NCBI GenBank assembly: GCA_025800365.1
Contig: JAOXRT010000188.1
Location: 62,001 to 126,000, forward strand
Length of the DNA: 64,000 nt
Origin: Cellvibrionaceae bacterium
GTDB lineage: Bacteria; Pseudomonadota; Gammaproteobacteria; Pseudomonadales; Cellvibrionaceae
Direction of reading: 5' to 3'
In this document: one piece after another, positions 18,801-25,982 of the stretch
Layout: each line of letters begins with the position of its first letter
How positions within the stretch are numbered: the stretch's first letter is position 1
Program-made: the position numbers and the translations under genes
The notes under the pieces: generated by a model
The model's input: only the letters and a program-made list of their open reading frames with translations
The model's database searches: none
What the model was told of the DNA's origin: nothing

Positions 18801-19319
18801 CTTGATCATCCAATTCAGCTGAAGTCTGCAACAGGTCGCGGAACGATGTTTTCAATCCTAGTGCCGAAAACAGAGCCTGTTGCTCGTAAGGCTGCGGTTA
18901 ATACTACCAGCTTAGCTGGGGCCGATCTCAGCCAGGCGCGTATTCTTTGTGTCGACAATGAAGAGTCTATTCTGCAGGGGATGCGTGGTTTACTGGAAAC
19001 TTGGGGCTGTACCGTTTGGGGAGCACCCGATATAAAAACAGCGCAAGATCTGTATCTAAGCGAGCAGCCCGATTTTATTATTGCCGATTACCATTTGGAT
19101 AATGAAGAAACGGGTATTCAGCTTATTGATCAATTATCAGAGCTCGAACAGGCCAAGCAACAAGATTTGGCAGGTATTGTGATTAGCGCGGATAATTCAG
19201 AAACCTTAAAAGATGCGGCGACGAGCCGAGGTTTTTACTATTTGCCCAAGCCGGTTAAACCTGCTGCTTTGCGTAGTTTAATTCGCCGTTTATGTCGGAA
19301 GAAATCGCATGGTCATTAA
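15804..19319 (+). CDS. crbS: Sodium:solute symporter-histidine kinase hybrid (CrbS/MxtR-like)
   Basis: A very large (1171 residue) inner-membrane hybrid sensor. Residues 1 to about 500 form an SSS transporter-like domain with 12-13 helices. Then come a PAS domain (about 640-745, SVVDAELRLVAWNEHYAKLFDYPE), a short coiled coil, the HisKA box with phospho-His in HTSHDLLQPIN near residue 810, the HATPase with GLGLGLAISKR, and a C-terminal receiver with Asp in IIADYHLDN near 1094 and Lys in YLPKPVK. Relatives (CrbS in Vibrio and Pseudomonas, CbrA-like) control acetyl-CoA synthetase expression through the LuxR-type CrbR, and both crbR and acs lie just downstream. I use the ATG at 15804 rather than the TTG two codons earlier. 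Confidence 0.88.
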   Translation: MIDQPFLLLIALLYVGLLFLVAWWADQSQHWYNRHRPMLFALALGVYCSSWTFYGAVGQSMDNMWSHLPIYLGPILVFLLGYRFLRKLLRVGEYHKVTSIADFIGSRYGKSQWLSALVAILAIVGSLPYIALQLRAVSMAWEVLGSHGPTAQLNIDTALITALLMGVFAVLFGTRHLEGRERNRGVMAAVALESIIKLIAFVVVAMAAIGLLFSNIDKSSWPQLLEVSGFNSNPGMASFITQTLLAAVAIICLPRQFHMAVVEYQEPRDLRKARFIAPIYVGLFAVLVIPIVLVGHLLGAEAAGDTLVLSLPSSQGYTAVSVLAFIGGFSAATGMVIVAAVTLAVMISNELVAPLWLRINRDRSLSVASLSNHLRLIRRLSIFALLILSWLVHKAITSMEGLAPIGLLSFAAAAQFAPAIIAGLYWRNAHRLGVLIGLIAGYGIWLYCLVLPALVPEHNVVQLGPWAIDWLRPQHLFGAENWDPLAHGVFWSLLFNVLALLLVSKFSTLSYKDTQQARLFIDHLSEEKDSEPLALTEVHMGQVQSLLEPLVGRERMQEYWRLFEHRSGQRLMVDDYAPQFVLQEVEGVMASILGAATAQRSMKLLSRDRPLKLQDFAELVDNASQQLRFNQDLLQTTVETVSQGISVVDAELRLVAWNEHYAKLFDYPERILYIGCPVENLYRINAERGMYGDNPDNFEQDVARRLDLLRHGSAHRFERKLPNGIVVDVRGTPMPNGGFVTTYTDISDFKAVVNALEETTASLEQRVVQRTQELSITNEELAAENKRRADAEQRLWEQHNDKTRFLAHTSHDLLQPINAARLFAASVQEKLSLRRWHEVAEDIANIDSALASAEDLIGALREISKLDAGELTAKKEAFALDDLLQTLAAEFAAEAARVGLRFHYQSCSAWVESDAHLLRRILQNFLSNALRYTEKGTVMLGCRRRTNGIEIQVWDSGPGIEPHEQSRIFEEFVRLGGSRKKADKGLGLGLAISKRSADILDHPIQLKSATGRGTMFSILVPKTEPVARKAAVNTTSLAGADLSQARILCVDNEESILQGMRGLLETWGCTVWGAPDIKTAQDLYLSEQPDFIIADYHLDNEETGIQLIDQLSELEQAKQQDLAGIVISADNSETLKDAATSRGFYYLPKPVKPAALRSLIRRLCRKKSHGH

Positions 19320-19350
19320 ACCGCCGGAACCATCATGGTTTTGGCGGTTT
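19318..19350. terminator. Hairpin after crbS
   Basis: AAACCGCC pairs with GGCGGTTT, and inside it AACCAT pairs with ATGGTT, giving an interrupted 14-pair stem that overlaps the crbS stop codon region. A T-run is lacking, so termination strength is doubtful. Confidence 0.45.
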
Positions 19351-19390
19351 AAGTCGATGTAGGGATTGATGTTAGGGCTCCGCTGAGCAA

Positions 19391-19418
19391 AATCTGCATT
19401 ATTCACAGGTGCCCTAGT
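19391..19418. repeat. 28-base dispersed repeat, copy 2
   Basis: Second copy of the element at 12468-12495 (26 of 28 positions identical). Its last five bases overlap the stop codon end of the double-receiver gene at 19414, so this copy has contributed to or replaced the gene's 3' end. Confidence 0.6.
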
Positions 19419-20208
19419 GCTCTAGCAGTTGATACAGCAGGTGGCGAACCGTTTCTGGCTCAAAAGGTTTGTCACAGAGTGCGTTTACACCCGAATCTTC
19501 AATCTGCTGCAAGTGAGTTTCATTAGCTTCAGAAGATACCATCAAAACCGGAATATGGGATTGGTCGCTTTGGGTTCGAATATACTCGGTGAGCTCACGG
19601 CCGTTGACATTGGGCATATTGTAATCGGTGACCACTAGATCAAACATTTGCTCATAAATTAAATCGATGGCTTCTCGGCCATCGGTGGCATAGCTGATAC
19701 GTTGCATTCCTAGGGTGCCCAGAACTTTGGCAATGTATTTTCTTGCTAGGGCGCTGTCATCAACGACTAAAACGCGCAGCTCAGTCACATCAAAGAGCTC
19801 CAGCTCAAGCTCTTCGCAGTTAAGCAGATCTACCGTAGCATTGAGCGCCTTACCTAAATGCTCGCGGCTAAAAGGCTTTGGCAAAATAGCAACTACGCCA
19901 GATTGCTTAAATTCTTCCAATTGCTCTTTACGCCACTCGCTGGAAACCAGCATAAAAGGTGTTTCGCCCAAGGCATCGTCGGCACGAATGGATTTTAGCA
20001 AGTCTAGGCCAGTGCCATCATTAAAGTACATGGCGCTGGCGATCAAGTCGGGGTGTTGGCTTTGCAATAGCTCTCTAGCCTCGTTGACAGAAGAGGCGAT
20101 GCTGACATTGGTAACGTCTTCGGTCTCAAGCTGGGCGCGAATGATTTTTTGCTGAGTGCTTGATGGCTCAACCAGCAAAAGCGAGAGATCGGAGGGTGCA
20201 AAATCCAT
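19414..20208 (-). CDS. Double-receiver response regulator with a degenerate first receiver
   Basis: A 264-residue protein made of two CheY-like receivers and no output domain. The second (about 143-262) is complete: acidic pair D150-D151, phospho-Asp D195 in VVTDYNMPN, and Lys 247 in CDKPFE. The first (about 8-125) lacks them: the acidic pair is E14-P15 and the phospho-Asp position is Ala 59 (DLIASAMYFND), though Lys 111 and the fold-forming residues remain. It probably acts as a phosphorelay or docking protein. It lies convergent to crbS and on the same strand as crbR, so a link to that system is suggested by place only. Confidence 0.88.
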   Translation of the reverse strand: MDFAPSDLSLLLVEPSSTQQKIIRAQLETEDVTNVSIASSVNEARELLQSQHPDLIASAMYFNDGTGLDLLKSIRADDALGETPFMLVSSEWRKEQLEEFKQSGVVAILPKPFSREHLGKALNATVDLLNCEELELELFDVTELRVLVVDDSALARKYIAKVLGTLGMQRISYATDGREAIDLIYEQMFDLVVTDYNMPNVNGRELTEYIRTQSDQSHIPVLMVSSEANETHLQQIEDSGVNALCDKPFEPETVRHLLYQLLEH

Positions 20209-20511
20209 AAAATAAACCTTATTGATTAAAACTTACTATCAAAGGGCAGTTTTGGTGTATCGAATAGCCATTTATCGGCAAAAAATCGAAAAGCTTAAGG
20301 CTTATAGTTCTTCGCCAATATATCTATTTAATATAGCTCGATCTGGGCGGGCTGTAGTTGTTAGTGGTAAATTTGACGTCATAAGAATCTTTTTAGTGGC
20401 TATTTCAACAAGCTTTGCTTGGCGCCTGTAAAAGATGTGGATGTGGATGTGTATGAGGTGATATGTATGGCGGAGTGGTTGGGGGCTGAAGCTTTCAGCC
20501 CCCGAATAAAA
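20209..20511. other. 303-base gap between the double-receiver gene and crbR
   Basis: No convincing gene: the only open frame (20222-20431) has no family resemblance and no ribosome site. The gap holds three tandem copies of GATGTG (20434-20451) and a strong hairpin (20481-20503) beside the crbR stop. Confidence 0.5.
20481..20503. terminator. Hairpin after crbR
   Basis: GGGGGCTGAA (20481-20490) pairs with TTCAGCCCCC (20494-20503) around a 3-base loop, nine bases after the crbR stop on the minus strand. There is no T-run on the minus-strand side, so it may be a processing or weak terminator hairpin. Confidence 0.5.
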
Positions 20512-21165
20512 CTAACTTTCAATTTGCGGCGGGCTTAGATCAAGCTGGTTCATGGCCAGCACGGCTTGGGTGCGCGAGTGGACACCCAGCTTTCTGAATA
20601 TAGCCGTTAAGTGGGCTTTGACCGTTGCCTCGGTAACGTCCATCTCATAGGCAATTTGTTTGTTCAACAAGCCATCGGCAAGCATATTGGCAACTCGAAA
20701 TTGTTGCGGAGTAAAGCTCGCTACCACTTCGGCGATAGCGGCCTTGTCATCGTTATCGAGTGCGTCTGCTGGTGGTAAATCGGCAGGAAGCCAAATCTCG
20801 CCTTCAAGAACCTTTTCGATTGATGAGCCAATCATTTCCGGTGGCGAAGATTTGGGTAAAAAGCCTGCGGCGCCGTATTCAATTGCCTGGTGAATAATGC
20901 TGGCTTGTTCATTGGCCGATACTACCATGATAGGAATTTGAGGGTATTGGCCGTTAATAAAAATGAGTCCACTGAAGCCGCTTGCACCCGGCATATGCAG
21001 ATCCAGCAGTAGCAGATCCGCGTCGCTATGGGTTTGTACTTGTTTCTGCAATGAATCGACATCTTCGGCTTGGATCACCTCGGCATCAGCAAAGTGCTGC
21101 CCAAGGGCTTGCACAAGCGCACCGCGAAACAACGGGTGATCATCTGCCACTATGAATTTTGGCAT
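20512..21165 (-). CDS. crbR: LuxR/NarL-type response regulator (CrbR-like)
   Basis: A 217-residue response regulator: receiver (residues 3-118) with DD at 8-9, phospho-Asp D55 in LLLLDLHMPG and K105 in FLPKSS, then a LuxR-type HTH (about 150-205, NKQIAYEMDVTEATVKAHL). It lies between crbS and acs, which matches CrbR/ErdR-type regulators that activate acetate assimilation on signal from CrbS. The frame is open from 21189, but the ATG at 21165 has GAGGGG eight bases upstream and gives the canonical receiver start. Binding to the TMGAC-N4-GTCKA repeats is inferred from their position. Confidence 0.88.
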   Translation of the reverse strand: MPKFIVADDHPLFRGALVQALGQHFADAEVIQAEDVDSLQKQVQTHSDADLLLLDLHMPGASGFSGLIFINGQYPQIPIMVVSANEQASIIHQAIEYGAAGFLPKSSPPEMIGSSIEKVLEGEIWLPADLPPADALDNDDKAAIAEVVASFTPQQFRVANMLADGLLNKQIAYEMDVTEATVKAHLTAIFRKLGVHSRTQAVLAMNQLDLSPPQIES

Positions 21166-21489
21166 TTTTATTCCCCTCACTCTTATCACATGATAGCGAT
21201 AGACCGACTGTGTAGTACTTAATGTAATATTGCTTTGGCCTATTATTGCGAGCCAATTATTGTTCTACTTATTTATTTGGAGCTGTTCATTGCCCCTTTT
21301 GATTTAGCATACCTTAAGTAAAGATATTCGTCTGCCTCTAGATAGACAGCTTGGCAGCTGTCCGCACTTTATTATTGTTTTCTTGTTATCGTAAAAATAC
21401 TTATGGTCAGTACCTTTACTACGCTTAGCGACTATTTTAGTAAGTTCGATCTGCGCTCGGAGTAATAAAGGTACTGCTCAGTTAGCCCA
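21166..21489. promoter_or_regulatory. Gap between acs and crbR with a 15-base-arm inverted repeat
   Basis: No gene is present. An inverted repeat with arms at 21408-21422 and 21462-21476 (14 of 15 positions pair; each arm reads CAGTACCTTTA on its strand) lies directly after the acs stop and could end the acs mRNA. The crbR promoter must lie in the rest of this AT-rich stretch. Confidence 0.5.
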
Positions 21490-23439
21490 TCAACTGATGG
21501 CTTTGTGTTCGGCGATTAGATCATCTACCACATGGGGATCGGCCAGAGTTGAGGTATCACCTAGTTGATCGTATTCGCTGCAGGCAATTTTGCGCAGCAC
21601 TCTGCGCATAATTTTCCCGGAGCGAGTTTTAGGCAAGCCCGGTGCCCACTGAATTGCTTCAGGCGTGGCAATAGGGCCAATCTCTTCTCGGACCCAAGCG
21701 CGTAACTCCTTGCGCAGTTCTTCGGTAGCTTCAACACCAGCGGCTAAGGTGACATAGACATAAATACCTTGGCCTTTAATATCGTGTGGAATGCCAACTA
21801 CGGCGGCTTCGGCTACGGTGGCGTGTGCCACTAAGGCACTTTCGATTTCGGCGGTTCCCATGCGATGACCGGCGACATTGAGAACATCATCCATGCGGCC
21901 AGTAATCCAGTAGTAACCATCTTCATCACGTTTGGCACCATCGCTAGTAAAGTAGCAGTTATCAAAGGTACTGAAATAGGTATCGATAAAGCGCTGATGG
22001 TCGCCATAGATGGTACGCATCTGTGATGGCCAGCTATCTTTGATGACCAAGCTACCTTCACCGGCGCCGTGGATTTCATTGCCATCAGTGTCCATTAGAG
22101 CCGGCTGCACACCGAAGAAAGGGCGAGTAGCCGAGCCAGGTTTTAAATCGGTTGCGCCTGGCATTGGAGTGATCATCATGCCGCCAGTTTCGGTTTGCCA
22201 CCAGGTGTCCAAAATAGGAGCATTGTTATCGCCAAATTTTTCATGGAACCAGCGCCAAGCTTCAGGGTTAATGGGTTCACCCGCGGTTGCTAGAATTCGA
22301 ATACAGCTTAAATCGGTACCTTCTACGGCTTGATCACCATCAGCCATTAAGGCGCGAATCGCTGTAGGTGCTGTGTAAACGATGTTGATTTGATGTTTCT
22401 CAATCAAGCGAGCCATACGGCCACAATCTGGATAGTTGGGTACACCTTCGTACATGACTACGGTCGCGGCATTACTCAGTGGGCCGTATACCGCATAGCT
22501 ATGACCGGTAATCCAGCCAATATCGGCCATACACCAATAGGTTTCCCCGGCTTTGTAGTCGAATACAGTTTCATGGCTTAAGGAAACATAAGTTAGATAG
22601 CCGCCGGTGGTGTGCAATACGCCCTTGGGTTTACCTGTGGAGCCTGAGGTGTACAAAATAAATAGTGGGTCTTCAGCGCCCATGGTCTCGGCGGGGCATT
22701 CGCTGCTTTGTTGATTGACTAGCTCGGCAAGATCCACATCGCGATCGGCATGCCAGTCAATATCGCCTTGGGTGTGGCGCAGCACTAAAATCTTTTCAAC
22801 TTCGCTGTGCTGGCAGTGATCAAGAGCATTATCAACATTTTGCTTTAGTGGAACATGCTTGCCGCCACGCAAGCCTTCATCAGCGGTAATCACGATGCGG
22901 GAATGACCATCGTCGATTCGCCCAGCAATAGCCTCCGGTGAGAAGCCGCCAAATACCACGGAATGAATAGCGCCGATGCGGGCACAGGCCAGCATGGAGA
23001 TAGTAATCAGTGGAATCATTGGTAGGTAGATGGTTACCACATCGCCTTTGTTTACGCCCATGGCTTTTAAACCATTGGCCAGCTTACAAACTTCGGCGTG
23101 TAGTTCACGATAGCTGTATTTAACCGCTTCGGCGCCTTCTTCGTCTGGTTCCCAAATCAGAGCGGTTTGATCTCCGCGCTCTAGCAGGTGGCGGTCTAGG
23201 CAGTTCTCACTGGCATTCAACTGGCCGTCTTCGAACCAGCGTATATGCAAATCATCCTTGGCGAAGGAAACATTTTTAACCTTAGTAAAGGGTTTGCGCC
23301 AGCTAAGACGTGCGGCCTGCTCAGACCAAAATTCATCGGGTGAGTCGATTGAGCGTTGATACATGTCCAGATAACGCTCGTTGTTAATCAGGGCTTGCTC
23401 GCGGTAAGAGGCGCCGACGGGTATCCGTTCATTGCTCAT
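21490..23439 (-). CDS. acs: Acetyl-coenzyme A synthetase
   Basis: Acs activates acetate to acetyl-CoA through acetyl-AMP. The 649-residue length and all family motifs are present: [11 protein letters not shown] (AMP loop), [10 protein letters not shown], the hinge [10 protein letters not shown] and the C-terminal [11 protein letters not shown] with the Lys that is the usual acetylation-control site. It is divergent from the porin gene, and the shared intergenic region holds four CrbR-like inverted repeats, the nearest 116 bases before the acs start. Together with crbS, crbR and the symporter this forms an acetate-assimilation locus. Confidence 0.97.
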   Translation of the reverse strand: MSNERIPVGASYREQALINNERYLDMYQRSIDSPDEFWSEQAARLSWRKPFTKVKNVSFAKDDLHIRWFEDGQLNASENCLDRHLLERGDQTALIWEPDEEGAEAVKYSYRELHAEVCKLANGLKAMGVNKGDVVTIYLPMIPLITISMLACARIGAIHSVVFGGFSPEAIAGRIDDGHSRIVITADEGLRGGKHVPLKQNVDNALDHCQHSEVEKILVLRHTQGDIDWHADRDVDLAELVNQQSSECPAETMGAEDPLFILYTSGSTGKPKGVLHTTGGYLTYVSLSHETVFDYKAGETYWCMADIGWITGHSYAVYGPLSNAATVVMYEGVPNYPDCGRMARLIEKHQINIVYTAPTAIRALMADGDQAVEGTDLSCIRILATAGEPINPEAWRWFHEKFGDNNAPILDTWWQTETGGMMITPMPGATDLKPGSATRPFFGVQPALMDTDGNEIHGAGEGSLVIKDSWPSQMRTIYGDHQRFIDTYFSTFDNCYFTSDGAKRDEDGYYWITGRMDDVLNVAGHRMGTAEIESALVAHATVAEAAVVGIPHDIKGQGIYVYVTLAAGVEATEELRKELRAWVREEIGPIATPEAIQWAPGLPKTRSGKIMRRVLRKIACSEYDQLGDTSTLADPHVVDDLIAEHKAIS

Positions 23440-23756
23440 AATCGTTTCTCTCTTATTGTTTCTCTCTATCGATCATTCAGACAGAGTGCAAAGTGTGTTT
23501 ATTGCTTTTATTTGAATAGCTCGATTTTGCTGCAACTAGCAGTGTGTAAGCCATTAGACATAGGTCGAGAAGTTGCTGCTTTGAGATTTTTGTATTCTCC
23601 TATTCGACTTTAGTCGAGTGTCTGTAAAGATTTTTCTTAGACATTAGTCGAGTTAGCGCAAGCTTTAGACTAATGGCCAATATTCTAATAGCTCATAGCC
23701 TCTGACAATGCCTCCCAGCTTCAATAGCCAGAAGTCATTCTGAGGAGAACTATTCG
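23440..23756. promoter_or_regulatory. Divergent acs/porin control region with four CrbR-like inverted repeats
   Basis: Four 14-base sites of the form TMGAC-N4-GTCKA are seen: TAGAC-ATAG-GTCGA (23555-23568), TCGAC-TTTA-GTCGA (23604-23617, a perfect inverted repeat), TAGAC-ATTA-GTCGA (23638-23651) and a weaker TAGAC-TAAT-GGCCA (23666-23679). They lie 116 bases or more before acs and 78 bases or more before the porin gene, distances suited to an activator. Confidence 0.65.
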
Positions 23757-25130
23757 ATGTTTAAGAAAAATAATGAAAGAAAATCCTGGCCACTTATGTT
23801 GGCCGGCGTCGCAGCAATTAGCTTAAGCACCCAGGCCGCTCACGCGGCAAGCAATGCAGAGCTGGAACAGCAAGTAGCCGAGTTGCAAGCACAAGTAAAA
23901 ATGCTCATGCAACAAATGAACAAAAATAAGGTGGCCGTACAGGATCTAGGTTCTAAGGTTGCTAATGCTCCAGCTGCTAAGCCTTCTAAAGGTAAAACCT
24001 TTGGAGGTGATCCAAGTAACTTCCGTATTGGTAACACTGATGTGAATATCGGTGGTTTCGTGAAGTTCGATATGAACTTCTCTGATTACTCAGACGGCGC
24101 CGCTGCACTTGCGGGCATCGGTGAAGACTTCTTGGTGCCTTCGGTGATTCCTGTCGGTGGTGAAGGTGGTGATGTTAAATTCCACGCTCACGCTAAGACT
24201 TCTCGCTTTAATATTTCTACCAAGACGAAAACCGATACAGGTCATGTCCGTACCTTTATGGAATTCGATGCCATTGCCAGTGGTCAGGGTGATGAGCGAA
24301 TCTCTAACTCTTCGGCTGAGCGTTTACGCCACGCCTTTATCGATTGGAATATCGATGGTAAAAACTCGGTGTTGGCCGGTCAGACTTGGTCTACCTTCTT
24401 TAACGTCGGCACACTGCCAGAGTCTTTAGACTTTGTTGGTCCAGTAGGCACAATCTTTGAGCGTCAGCCGCAATTACGTTACACCCGTAAGCTTGATGGC
24501 GGCAGCTTTATGTTAGCGGCCGAAAACCCAGCTACTACTTTATATGGTGCCAGCGAAAACCCCTATGACGATAACAGTATCCCTGATCTAATCGCCCGTT
24601 ATAACGGTAAATCTGGCAGCTTTAGTTACTCTCTAGCGGCTATGACTCGCGAGCTGAAATACGATACCGGTGCGGCAAGCGCTGATGATCAAGGCTATGC
24701 TCTAAGCGTTGCTGGTAAATACACTATGACCAGTGATGAAATCCGTGTGATGTTTAACTACGGTGATGCTCTAGGTCGTTATATGGGCCTGAACGGTTTC
24801 CGTGCCGGTGCTATTCGTGATGACGGTGAAATCGAGCTGATTGATGCTTGGGGTGGTTTCATTAACTGGAAGCATCACTGGAATAATAAGTGGCGCTCCA
24901 ACTTAACCTTGTCTGCTTCAAGTGCGGATAACCCAGATTACTTGGCAGCGACTACGGCTGCTGATTACACCAGTATTCACGCGAATCTATTGTACTCTCC
25001 AATCAAGCGTTTAACGCTAGGTGGTGAATACATTTACGCGACTAAAGAGCTAGAGAACACTGGTAACGTTCTTGATGATGATAAAGGTTCCCTTAAACGC
25101 TTGTTGTTGTCTGTGAAATACGCTTTCTAA
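23757..25130 (+). CDS. DcaP-like outer-membrane porin
   Basis: A 457-residue outer-membrane protein with a clear signal peptide (basic start, hydrophobic core, cleavage after AAHAA near residue 31). A short coiled coil follows (about 33-62, ELEQQVAELQAQVKMLMQQM), then a beta-barrel ending in a C-terminal Phe (VKYAF). N-terminal coiled coil plus barrel is the architecture of DcaP trimeric porins, which take up dicarboxylates and other anions. The GAGGAG ribosome site nine bases before the ATG supports the start. Shared control sites with acs suggest it admits acetate or other carboxylates under CrbR control. A strong terminator follows. Confidence 0.88.
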   Translation: MFKKNNERKSWPLMLAGVAAISLSTQAAHAASNAELEQQVAELQAQVKMLMQQMNKNKVAVQDLGSKVANAPAAKPSKGKTFGGDPSNFRIGNTDVNIGGFVKFDMNFSDYSDGAAALAGIGEDFLVPSVIPVGGEGGDVKFHAHAKTSRFNISTKTKTDTGHVRTFMEFDAIASGQGDERISNSSAERLRHAFIDWNIDGKNSVLAGQTWSTFFNVGTLPESLDFVGPVGTIFERQPQLRYTRKLDGGSFMLAAENPATTLYGASENPYDDNSIPDLIARYNGKSGSFSYSLAAMTRELKYDTGAASADDQGYALSVAGKYTMTSDEIRVMFNYGDALGRYMGLNGFRAGAIRDDGEIELIDAWGGFINWKHHWNNKWRSNLTLSASSADNPDYLAATTAADYTSIHANLLYSPIKRLTLGGEYIYATKELENTGNVLDDDKGSLKRLLLSVKYAF

Positions 25131-25156
25131 GCTGAGTTGATCACAGTCTTTGTTTG

Positions 25157-25192
25157 CTGGGCGATTTCCGAGAGGGAATCGCCCAGTTTTTT
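25157..25192 (+). terminator. Rho-independent terminator of the porin gene
   Basis: CTGGGCGATTTCC pairs with GGAATCGCCCAG (one bulged T) around a GAGAG loop, followed by six T residues. Confidence 0.85.
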
Positions 25193-25225
25193 ATGGGCTT
25201 TATAAATGTTTGGCGGAGTTCTGTC

Positions 25226-25373
25226 GGTAAAAGGTGGGGCTTGCCTTGCTTCACGATCGGCGGCCTTCCAGGCTTCCCTCAGTCACAAAAAAGCCTCGCA
25301 AAAAGACGCGAGTCTTTTTTGCTCGTTCGGCGCTCGCTCTAATTGTTCAGCAAGACAAGCCCCACCTTTTACC
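25226..25373. repeat. Long inverted repeat 1 (25-base arms, 98-base loop)
   Basis: The arms 25226-25250 and 25349-25373 are complementary at 24 of 25 positions; the left arm starts GGTAAAAGGTGGGGCTTG. The loop contains its own hairpin (25299-25321, arms CAAAAAGAC and GTCTTTTTTG). Nothing codes here. The structure is far longer than a normal terminator. Confidence 0.75.
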
Positions 25374-25417
25374 TAGAGAGTGCAGACCAAAAGCTTGAAT
25401 AATATTAACTTAATGTA

Positions 25418-25534
25418 GCTCTGAAAGGGTGTGTGAGCTTGTCAGGAACCGTGGAGCGCCATGGACGGCGCGAAGTCGAGCGCCCCTGGACGGTTTAAGC
25501 GCGTTCCAGACAAGCTCACACACCCTTTTAGAGC
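25418..25534. repeat. Long inverted repeat 2 (32-base arms, 53-base loop)
   Basis: Arms 25418-25449 and 25503-25534 are complementary at 30 of 32 positions, including an uninterrupted 20-base block (AAAGGGTGTGTGAGCTTGTC on the left). Inside, GCGCC-ATGGAC-GGCGC (25456-25471) and AACCGT/ACGGTT make further pairing. It lies 45 bases after the first long repeat but is unrelated in sequence. Confidence 0.78.
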
Positions 25535-25604
25535 GGCCAGGAGTTGCGTACTTATAAAGTCTCAAATGCGTAATGGATAGCAGATTTATACCTTAGTAGA
25601 TCAA

Positions 25605-25618
25605 TAGACCAATGTCTA
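25605..25618. promoter_or_regulatory. CrbR-like inverted repeat upstream of the symporter operon
   Basis: TAGAC-CAAT-GTCTA is a perfect 5-4-5 inverted repeat that matches the sites between acs and the porin gene. It ends 93 bases before the DUF4212 start codon, a fitting place for an activator. Confidence 0.6.
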
Positions 25619-25711
25619 AATTCGATTTGACTCCGGCTTTGTTACATTGCCAGTGTCCGAAACCAAAACGGTAAACAATAAATGCCCAGAGGGCAAAAAG
25701 GGGGAAGCGTA

Positions 25712-25978
25712 ATGGCTTTTGAAAGTGGTGATAAGGCGAAAGCCTACTGGTCGGAGAATGTCCGACTCATGCTGATATTACTATCGGTATGGTTCGTAGT
25801 CTCTTTTGGCTGCGGAATTCTATTTGTAGATGAACTTAACTCTATCCGCTTGGGTGGTTTTAAACTTGGCTTCTGGTTTGCCCAGCAAGGCTCAATCTAC
25901 GTATTCGTGTGCTTGATTTTCATCTACGTTTGGTTGATGAACAAGCTCGATGCTAAATACGGCGTGAGAGAGGAGTAA
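25712..25978 (+). CDS. DUF4212 small subunit of a sodium:solute symporter
   Basis: An 88-residue membrane protein with two helices (about 17-38 and 56-77) and the DUF4212 signature YWSENVRLMLILLSVWF and GFWFAQQGSIYVFV. Such proteins are always encoded before a large SSS permease and are taken as its small subunit, in place of the YjcH (DUF485) partner of ActP. The frame is open from 25682, but the ATG at 25712 has AGGGGGAAG upstream. It stops four bases before the permease gene, so the two are one transcript. Confidence 0.92.
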   Translation: MAFESGDKAKAYWSENVRLMLILLSVWFVVSFGCGILFVDELNSIRLGGFKLGFWFAQQGSIYVFVCLIFIYVWLMNKLDAKYGVREE

Positions 25979-25982
25979 GCTC

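Noticed and set aside
20222..20431. 69-residue plus-strand frame between the double-receiver gene and crbR
   Set aside because: No ribosome site, no family resemblance, and it covers the promoter of the double-receiver gene.
25154..25342. 62-residue frame between the porin gene and the symporter operon
   Set aside because: It is made of the porin terminator and the first long inverted repeat; the Arg/Ser/Phe-rich sequence reflects repeat DNA.
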